Assembly: GCA_964019135.1 (NCBI GenBank) | Contig: OZ025258.1 | Location: forward strand, 1,674,001-1,738,000 | DNA from: Arenicola marina | Taxonomy: Eukaryota > Annelida > Polychaeta > Arenicolidae | Length of the DNA stretch: 64,000 bases | Reading direction: 5' to 3' | Shown here: piece after piece, positions 60,601 to 64,000 of the stretch | Position numbering within the stretch: position 1 is the first letter of the stretch | Layout of the letters: each line of letters starts with the position of its first letter | Program-made: the position numbers and the translations under genes | Notes under the pieces: generated by a model | What the model saw: only the letters and a program-made list of their open reading frames with translations | What the model was told of the DNA's origin: nothing | The model's database searches: none

Positions 60601-62643
60601 CCTGTGGGGTACTCACTCCCTGTCCGGGCCAGACCTGTGGGGTACTCACTCCCTGTCCGGGCCACACCTGTGGAGTACTCACTCTCTGTCCGGGCCACAC
60701 CTGTGGGGTACTTACCCCCTCTCTGTCCGGGCCACACCTGTGGGATACTCACTCCCTGTCCGGGCCACACCTGTGGGGTACTCACTCCCTGTCCGGGCCA
60801 GACCTGTGGGGTACTCACTCCCTGTCCGGGCCAGACCTGTGGGGTACTCACTCCCTGTCCGGCCCAGACCTGTGGGGTACTCACTTTCTGTCCGGGCCTG
60901 GTAGAGTTCGTCCTTGAGCGTCGTGATCTGCTGACGGAGGGCAGCGTTTTTCTCCCGCTCGTGCTCCAGCGAATGTTGCACCTCACGGTACTGCAGCCCG
61001 ACAGAGGGCGCCGCCGTCGTATCCTTCCGGCTGCCGAACAGCTGTAGCGACCAAAATGCTTAATCATGACAGGGGTGGCACAAGTTATGACAGGACAGGG
61101 GTGGCACAAGTCATGACAGGACAGGGGTGGCACAAGTCATGACAGGACAGGGGTGGCACAATTCATGACAGGAAACGGGTGGCACAAGCCATGACAGGAC
61201 AGGGGTGGCACAAGTCATGACAGGACAGGGGTGGCACAAGTCATGACAGGACAGGGGTGACACAAGTCACGACAGGACAGGGGTGGCACAAGCCATGACA
61301 GGACAGGGGTGGCACAAGTCATAACAGGGCAGGGGTGACACAAGTCCTGAGATGACAGGGGTGGCACAAGTCCTGAGATGACAGGGGTGACACAATCCAT
61401 GACAGGACAGGGGTGACCCAAGTCATGACAGGACAGGGGTGGCACAAGTCATGACAGGATAGGACAGGGGTCACACAAGTCCTGAGAGGACAGGGGTGAC
61501 ACAAGTCATGACATAACAGGAGTGGCACAACGAACAGATTGCGGCAGTACTAAAACAGGGACAATACTACATTTGTCATCCTGACCGATATTTATGCATC
61601 CGTATTACTTATATAATAAAGTCGGTATGAATTGTCCAGCTATAATGTGCTGACACAGTGTGATGTAGCTGACCCCCACTGGTCGCTGGGGTGGACGGTG
61701 TGTCTGGGTACTTACCCCCCACTGGTCGCTGGGGTGGACAGTGTGTCCGGGTACTTACCCCCCACTGGTCGCTGGGGTGGACAGTGTGTCCGGGTACTTA
61801 CCCCCCACTGGTCGCTGGGGTGGACGGTGTGTCCGGGTACTTACCCCCCACTGGTCGCTGGGGTGGACGGTGTGTCCGGGTACTAACGCCTCACTGGTCG
61901 CTGGGGTGGACGGTGTGTCCGGGTACTTACCCCCCACTGGTCGCTGGGGTGGACGGTGTGTCCGGGTACTTACCCCCCACTGGTCGCTGGGGTGGACGGT
62001 GTGTCCGGGTACTTACGCCCCACTGGTCGCTGGGGTGGACGGTGTGTCCGGGTACTTACGCCCCACTGGTCGCTGGGGTGGACGGTGTGTCCGGGTACTT
62101 ACCCCCCACTGGTCGCTGGGGTGGACGGTGTGTCCGGGTACTTACGCCCCACTGGTCGCTGGGGTGGACGGTGTGTCCGGGTACTTCCCCCCCACTGGTC
62201 GCTGGGGTGGACGGTGTGTCCGGGTACTTACGCCCCACTGGTCGCTGGGGTGGACGGTGTGTCCGGGTACTTACGCCCCACTGGTCGCTGGGGTGGACGG
62301 TGTGTCCGGGTACTTACGCCCCACTGGTCGCTGGGGTGGACGGTGTGTCCGGGTACTTACCCCCCACTGGTCGCTGGGGTGGACGGTGTGTCCGGGTACT
62401 TACGCCCCACTGGTCGCTGGGGTGGACGGTGTGTCCGGGTACTTCCCCCCCACTGGTCGCTGGGGTGGACGGTGTGTCCGGGTACTTACGCCCCACTGGT
62501 CGCTGGGGTGGACGGTGTGTCCGGGTACTTACGCCTTTCTTTTTCTTGGGCGGGTTCTCCACCTTGGCCTGGAGGTAGTCGATGAGCTTCGTCTGCTGCC
62601 CGATGGTGCTTACAAACTTGTACTTCTCATGGCCAAAGGTAGC
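39037..62643 (-). CDS. CIT: Citron (citron Rho-interacting kinase), C-terminal half, 15 exons
   Basis: Citron works at the midbody in cytokinesis and binds active Rho/Rac. The coding exons (minus strand, 62643 down to 39037) total 2838 nt, exactly 945 codons and a stop, with every phase matching. Domain order is as in CIT: end of the coiled coil (GQQTKLIDYLQAKVENPPKK), a C1 zinc finger (HHNIPHRF, CAVCLGSI, then ECNTVCHPGC and LPATCGLP), a PH domain (GWLKLPR to KQKWVATLEAI), a CNH domain (LEVNCVVPLSDK to VEVICFRGN), and a Ser/Pro/Ala-rich tail. The kinase domain and most of the coiled coil lie beyond 64000. The C-terminus is SFYT, unlike the class I PDZ-ligand end of vertebrate citron. Most introns carry arrays that copy an adjacent splice site. 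Confidence 0.95.
39779..39994 (-). CDS. CIT: Citron exon: end of CNH domain
   Basis: Acceptor gtttggttgtag before 39994, donor cgaag|gtaggc. It encodes IQNPRYLGPAITDSAVYMAT then HTDQGVEVICFRGN, matching the final CNH blades of citron, followed by an acidic/Ser linker. Phase 2 at both ends. Confidence 0.93.
40035..42530 (+). repeat. 24-bp minisatellite, about 100 copies
   Basis: The unit is catgtcaaacacgcccacgc plus ctaa, with a second common type acatccacgtctca. It ends about 35 bp from the citron acceptor at 39995 and lacks a splice site. The period of 24 leaves a 694-codon false ORF. Blocks of variant types recur at 540 bp (catatcaaac near 40390 and 40930, 40510 and 41050). Copies decay between 42060 and 42530. 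Confidence 0.95.
42677..42758 (-). CDS. CIT: Citron exon: CNH domain strand
   Basis: Acceptor tgtctgttgtag, donor caccc|gtgagt. It encodes YEAPYLYVVYFNMLQVIEML then PKHREH, matching the EPYLF..FNSLEVIEI segment of vertebrate citron. Phase 1 in, phase 2 out. Confidence 0.93.
42843..42962 (+). repeat. 29-bp minisatellite, 4 copies
   Basis: The unit is aagtgtacgcgctgtcgttt plus aataaatga. It is intronic, between two citron exons, and short and uniform. Confidence 0.9.
43055..43335 (+). repeat. G-rich minisatellite (about 46-48 bp unit, 5-6 copies) beside a citron donor
   Basis: The unit is ggtgtgaggggcggggggtg then caggggggtggtgggcgcgg gtgca. It starts within about 10 bp of the donor at 43341 but contains no donor copy. 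The runs of G could form G-quadruplexes on the template strand of citron. Confidence 0.88.
43342..43422 (-). CDS. CIT: Citron exon: CNH domain (EFGVFV segment)
   Basis: Acceptor tcctcttgcag, donor ttcg|gtgaga. It encodes (E)FGVFVNARGCRSRDVNMKW then SGLPLSF, matching the EFGVFVDSYGRRSR..LKWSRLPLAF region of citron. Phase 1 at both ends. Confidence 0.95.
43430..43934 (+). repeat. 42-bp minisatellite, 12 copies, against a citron acceptor
   Basis: The unit is ggaacactcgttataacagg, gacatctacaccccggtaca tt. It begins about 10 bp upstream (in transcript sense) of the acceptor at 43423, and the acceptor itself is not in the unit. It abuts the next array directly at about 43932. Confidence 0.93.
43930..45000 (-). 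repeat. 73-bp minisatellite x about 14-15 carrying a citron exon end and donor
   Basis: In the citron direction each unit contains the last 50 or so bases of the exon at 44938-45069 (LKVSPPAESQEFLLCFH) and the donor cacg|gtaagcgc. Some copies have lost or changed bases (near 44515, 44548). The unit is not a multiple of three. Confidence 0.94.
44938..45069 (-). CDS. CIT: Citron exon: CNH domain (EFLDRADTS segment)
   Basis: Acceptor cacccctcccag, donor ccacg|gtaagc. It encodes FLDRADTSLAFAVFGAAHYD then SFPIAVLKVSPPAESQEFLLC and FH, corresponding to EFLDKNDHSLAPAVF..LLCFH in citron. The donor nearest the 5' side of the array was chosen because it keeps phase with the next exon. Confidence 0.93.
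45070..45821 (-). other. Citron intron without tandem array
   Basis: One of the few introns in the window without a minisatellite. It is unique A/T-rich sequence with no recognisable gene or element. Confidence 0.6.
45822..45930 (-). CDS. CIT: Citron exon: CNH domain (CSCMHFANDFIIVGT segment)
   Basis: Acceptor ctgtgcccccag, donor tcag|gtaaca. It encodes EVLTSQACSCMHFANDFIIV then GTDRFYKLSLRDYQLS, the counterpart of [24 protein letters not shown]. Phase 0 in, phase 1 out. Confidence 0.95.
45945..47275 (+). repeat. 34-bp minisatellite, about 39 copies
   Basis: The unit is atggcatcaaacaggtgtac plus gtcatgaacgatca. It lies just upstream of the acceptor at 45931 and shares ctgtttgatgccattg with the last 30 bases of that intron, but excludes the AG. 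Copies near 47040-47270 (accaatgcc) are diverged. Confidence 0.95.
47330..47660 (-). repeat. Partial exon duplication: 2.5 copies of a citron exon end plus donor
   Basis: The 3' part of the exon at 47589-47845 (VATAENVILYKYNEGLSRFC) with its gtaaga donor and a pyrimidine-rich intron segment recurs at about 47459-47530 and, truncated before the donor, at about 47337-47400. Spacing is about 120-130 bp. The copies differ slightly (VKK for IKK). Confidence 0.9.
47589..47845 (-). CDS. CIT: Citron exon: CNH domain core
   Basis: Acceptor gctgtctctgcag, donor aagaag|gtaaga. It encodes KTERDMMVVERSNLNTVITH, LPLQPELVEGAATCTTFAVQ and ENVILYKYNEGLSRFCIKK, matching the VVILRYNENLSKYCIRKE part of citron. 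Phase 1 in, phase 0 out. Confidence 0.94.
47925..48675 (-). repeat. 43-bp minisatellite x about 17 carrying a citron exon end and donor
   Basis: In the citron direction each unit contains gtcattatcacca|gtaagtc, the end and donor of the exon at 48673, followed by agcagccagcatgctcagcc tgt. Most copies keep a perfect gtaagt. Confidence 0.94.
48673..48820 (-). CDS. CIT: Citron exon: CNH domain (LLVGSDEGLFAIEY segment)
   Basis: Acceptor tcttgtcgttgctag, donor atcacca|gtaagt. It encodes MLLVGSDEGLFAIEYGDPAD then VENVQWMELVRDLDLLVIIT, matching VVLVGTEEGLYALN and IYIIKDLEKLLMIAG. Both edges of this exon are amplified into arrays. Confidence 0.94.
48780..49640 (-). repeat. 60-bp minisatellite x14 carrying a citron acceptor and exon start
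   Basis: In the citron direction each unit reads cttgtcgttgctag| followed by atgctgttggtgggcagtga, that is the acceptor plus the first 24 bases of the exon at 48820, then cggctt and the leader gttaccttaagggttcttg. Fourteen near-identical copies. A 378-codon minus-strand ORF and a 332-codon plus-strand ORF across it are artefacts. Confidence 0.95.
49790..49870 (-). CDS. CIT: Citron exon: PH-CNH linker and first CNH strand
   Basis: Acceptor tatcgttgcag, donor gacaag|gtacgt. Its 27 codons are KVLGNHVLRLTNDRRLEVNC VVPLSDK, the match of [26 protein letters not shown]. Phase 0 at both ends. Confidence 0.95.
49871..51725 (-). repeat. 39/40-bp minisatellite x about 47 carrying a citron acceptor
   Basis: In the citron direction each unit is gggtgtttgtatcgttgcag followed by aaggtgttgagtgtgtgac, the acceptor and a diverged start of the exon at 49870 (aaggtgctggg). 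Length types differ by one base (actcaac/actccaac). Some copies have ttgtag in place of ttgcag, which is still an AG. Confidence 0.94.
51730..52100 (+). repeat. About 32-bp diverged minisatellite, about 11 copies
   Basis: The unit is near gaggtctggtctagtcatac plus attgttactct. It lies in a citron intron about 25 bp from the donor at 52121; there are no splice-site copies. Confidence 0.85.
52122..52227 (-). CDS. CIT: Citron exon: end of PH domain
   Basis: Acceptor ccttgcttcag, donor gacgcg|gtgagc. It encodes SLYLMALGFGDKQKWVATLE then AIINHSGRETRAKDA, with the conserved PH C-terminal helix tryptophan (KQKWVATLEA). Phase 2 in, phase 0 out. Confidence 0.95.
52205..52460 (-). repeat. 53-bp minisatellite x about 4-5 carrying a citron acceptor and exon start
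   Basis: In the citron direction each unit has accttgccttgcttcag| followed by gagcctgtatatgatggcgt tgg, the acceptor and first exon bases (gagcctgtatttgatggcg) of the exon at 52227. Four near-perfect copies plus the real one. Confidence 0.92.
52461..52684 (-). other. Unique part of the citron intron between PH exons
   Basis: A/T-rich unique sequence between the 53-bp acceptor array and the 42-bp donor array. No feature recognised. Confidence 0.5.
52690..53285 (-). repeat. 42-bp minisatellite x14, in frame, carrying a citron PH exon end and donor
   Basis: In the citron direction each unit is (ac)gtgctggccgggcag|gtcagtccacctcacactgt gcac. 42 is 14 codons and the exon's own frame stays open through all copies (CWPGRSVHLTLCTM repeated) to 52669. 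Some copies carry ccggcag or gtcaac at the donor. Confidence 0.95.
53261..53497 (-). CDS. CIT: Citron exon: PH domain core
   Basis: Acceptor gtggttggcag, donor gggcag|gtcagt. It encodes AGKQVWERRWVKLHDNRLVV, then QEDFALCPHNGQVTLHSAVT and PYIMRLDFEPDTTCWPG, matching W.RKYIVLEGSKVLIY, the VSIHGAVGASEL segment and HTTCWPGR in citron. The 14 in-frame donors mean its 3' end could extend by multiples of 14 residues. Confidence 0.95.
53525..53690 (-). repeat. tRNA-derived SINE
   Basis: On the minus strand an A box (taagctcaaaggg, 53656-53668) and a perfect B box (ggttcgaatcc, 53608-53618) are spaced as in a tRNA. They are followed by a tail with ctggagcatgtgtcttccgt. It lies in the citron intron between the PH exons. 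An intact tRNA gene is unlikely because the anticodon arm is poorly paired. Confidence 0.6.
53775..55660 (-). repeat. 24-bp minisatellite x about 78 made of a citron exon end plus donor
   Basis: In the citron direction the unit is ggctcaagctgcccag|gtaa gact: the last 16 bases of the exon at 55636 plus an eight-base donor. Variants are ggtgcccag, tgtgcccag and one atgcccag. Rare variants recur 432 bp (18 units) apart (53859 and 54291; 54027 and 54459). In the exon's frame read-through stops at once (agg taa). Confidence 0.96.
55636..55846 (-). CDS. CIT: Citron exon: second half of C1 finger and start of PH domain
   Basis: Acceptor tctctgttacag, donor cccag|gtaaga. It encodes CNTVCHPGCVVNLPATCGLP then TEYARHFTDMMSKARAA, an Ala/Pro/Ser linker and LQMAGWLKLP. 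It holds the last zinc ligands of the C1 domain (C..C.H..C pattern) and the first PH strand. Confidence 0.95.
55866..56895 (+). repeat. Degenerate G-rich minisatellite (ggctggcggctggaggcgagt type)
   Basis: Mixed units of about 16-30 bp made of the words ctggaggcgagtggc, ctggcggctggggg and gagtggcgagt. It begins about 15 bp from the citron donor at 56898 but contains no donor. All six frames are open for long stretches. Strong G skew on the plus strand, so the citron RNA is C-rich here. Confidence 0.9.
56899..57225 (-). CDS. CIT: Citron exon: linker and first half of C1 finger
   Basis: Acceptor gtcgttgcag, donor gccaag|gtaggt. It encodes IRLKCQSSGDIPSQVATLRT, a Ser/Pro linker, PRRPKERMHHNIPHRFVTGL and NSRATTCAVCLGSIQFVKQA AKCQ. 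RLKERMHHNIPHRF is a signature of citron C1 domains. Phase 1 at both ends. Confidence 0.95.
57297..60884 (-). repeat. 33/37-bp minisatellite x about 102 carrying a citron donor
   Basis: In the citron direction units are ggcccggacagggagtgagt accccacaggtgt (33 bp) or with gagtgggtaagtacccc (37 bp). They hold the end of the exon at 60885 (gcccggacagaaa|gtgagt) plus donor. The ggcccagacc variants near 57860, 58305 and 59461 mark duplicated blocks. All six frames show long false ORFs. Confidence 0.94.
60885..61041 (-). CDS. CIT: Citron exon: coiled-coil segment after the KKKKG motif
   Basis: Acceptor ggtcgctacag, donor cagaaa|gtgagt. It encodes LFGSRKDTTAAPSVGLQYRE then VQHSLEHEREKNAALRQQIT TLKDELYQARTE, the match of [30 protein letters not shown] in citron. 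Heptad-like coiled coil. Phase 0 in, phase 1 out. Confidence 0.93.
61065..61535 (+). repeat. 26-bp minisatellite, about 18 copies
   Basis: The unit is ggtggcacaagtcatgacag gacagg, with variants ctgagatg and acaca. It lies upstream (transcript sense) of the citron exon at 61041; it has no splice-site copy. Confidence 0.92.
61675..62540 (-). repeat. 43-bp minisatellite x about 20 carrying a citron donor
   Basis: In the citron direction the unit is gggcgtaagtacccggacac accgtccaccccagcgacca gtg. The first copy is the true donor of the exon at 62533 (aaggc|gtaagt). Units carry ggcgtaagtac or gggggtaagtac. Two gggggaagtac copies at 62184 and 62442, 258 bp or six units apart, have lost the GT. Confidence 0.94.
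62533..62643 (-). CDS. CIT: Citron exon: end of main coiled coil
   Basis: Acceptor ggcttcttccttcag, donor aaaggc|gtaagt. Its 37 codons are ATFGHEKYKFVSTIGQQTKL IDYLQAKVENPPKKKKG, nearly the same as [24 protein letters not shown]..KKKKG in citron. Phase 0 at both ends. Confidence 0.95.
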
Positions 62644-62849
62644 CTGAAGGAAGAAGCCAGATACGGTGAGGGGCTGGGTGTGATGACCCACCACGCTGTG
62701 TGTCCCGATGGCACTTACCACCCGCTATGGGTGACCAGGTCCCGCCCCATACACCACACCCCCCATGTGTCACCTTCCTCTGTCAGATATAACGCTCGTA
62801 TAGCTAGGCGTAAAGAGGACACAGCGACAGTGGTTGGTTTAATACGGCA

Positions 62850-64000
62850 AGATGGTCTCGAGGTCAGTCTGATATCTGGTAGACCTCCAGCTGGTTTCCA
62901 AGGTCAGTCTCATACCTGATGAGTTTCCATCTGGTTTTTAAGGTCAGTCGTATACCGGGTAAATTTCCAGCTGGTTTTCAAGGTCAGTCTCGTACCTGAT
63001 GAGCCTCCATCTGGTTCTCAAGGTCAGTCTTATACCAGGTAACCTTCCAGCTGGTTCTCGAGGTCAGTCCAATACCTGATAAGCTTCCAGCTGGTTCTCG
63101 AGGTCAGTCCTATACCTGATAAGCTTCCAGCTGGTTCTCGAGGTCAGTCCTATACCTGATAAGCTTCCAGCTGGTTCTCGAGGTCAGTCCTATACCTGAC
63201 AAGCTTCCAGCTGGTTTTCAAGGTCAGTCCTATACCTGATAAGCTTCCAGCTGGTTCTCGAGGTCAGTCCTATACCCGATAAGCTTCTAGCTGGTTCTCG
63301 AGGTCAGTCCTATACCCGATAAGCTTCTAGCTGGTTCTCGAGGTCAGTCCTATACCTGATAAGCTTCCAGCTGGTTCTCGAGGTCAGTCCTATACCTGAT
63401 GAGCTTCCAGCTGGTTCTCGAGGTCAGTCCTATACCTGATAAGCTTGCAGCTGGTTCTCGAGGTCAGTTCTATACCTGATAAGCTTCCAGCTGGTTCTCG
63501 AGGTCAGTCCTATACCTGATAAGCTTCCAGCTAGTTCTCGAGGTCAGTCCTATACCTGATAAGCTTCCAGCTGGTTCTCGAGGTCAGTCATATACCTGAT
63601 AAGCTTCCAGCTGGTTCTCGAGGTCAGTCCTATACCTGATGACCTTCCAGCTAGTTCTCAAGGTCAGTCCTATACCTGATAAGCTTCCAGCTGGTTCTCG
63701 AGGTCAGTCCTATACCTGATAAGCTTCCAGCTGGTTCTCGAGGTCAGTCCTATACCTGATAAGCTTCCAGCTGGTTCTCGAGGTCAGTCCTATACCTGAT
63801 AAGCTTCCAGCTGGTTCTCGAGGTCAGTCCTATACCTGATAAGCTTCCAGCTGGTTCTCGAGGTCAGTCCTATACCTGATAAGCTTCCAGCTGGTTCTCG
63901 AGGTCAGTCCTATACCTGATAAGTTTCCAGCTGGTTCTCGAGGTCAGTCCTATACCTGATAAGCTTGCAGCTGGTTCTTAAGGTCAGTCCTATACCTGAT
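62850..64000 (-). repeat. 40-bp minisatellite x about 28 (continues past window) carrying an exon end and donor
   Basis: In the citron direction the unit is gacctcgagaaccagctgga agcttatcag|gtataggact. Translated up to the gt it reads DLENQLEAYQ, matching the residues that precede the SHEK segment in citron. It therefore copies the 3' end of the preceding citron exon, which lies beyond 64000. Copies near 62860-63060 are clearly more diverged than those near the window edge. Confidence 0.9.

Overview
This is animal nuclear DNA: four protein genes split into small exons with canonical GT/AG splice sites, polyadenylation signals, tRNA-derived SINE-like elements and one 200-base run of N. None of the genes is bacterial. 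The class of animal cannot be fixed from the window. An invertebrate, possibly a lophotrochozoan such as a mollusc, is a guess from the gene set and repeat style.

Layout: (1) 341-3230, plus strand, the last two exons found of an ABCB9/TAPL-type half ABC transporter. (2) 6025-25967, minus strand, six exons of a RAB34-type small GTPase, complete at the C-terminus (prenylation motif) and lacking its P-loop exon(s). (3) 26091-26290, an N gap. (4) 26449-30172, plus strand, the last three exons of RPL23A (ribosomal protein uL23). (5) 39037-62643, minus strand, fifteen exons of the C-terminal half of citron (CIT): coiled-coil end, C1 zinc finger, PH domain, CNH domain and a Ser/Pro-rich tail. Exon lengths and phases add up exactly: 2838 nt, or 945 codons plus a stop. 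RAB34 and RPL23A are head to head across the gap, as I recall them in the human genome.

The remainder is mostly minisatellite. Adding up the array spans gives about 50 kb of the 64 kb, with units of 21-76 bp. The striking point is where these arrays sit. In at least eleven cases the repeat unit contains the 3' edge of an exon plus its GT donor. In three or four more it contains an acceptor plus the 5' edge of an exon. The exon boundary itself has therefore been multiplied into about 4 to about 300 copies. Two arrays (ABCB9, 75 bp x 15; citron PH exon, 42 bp x 14) have units divisible by three and stay open in the exon's own reading frame, so every donor copy gives an in-frame product of different length.

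The very long apparent open frames inside the arrays (for example 11.2-25.0 kb and 30.6-38.6 kb) are products of the repeats, not genes.
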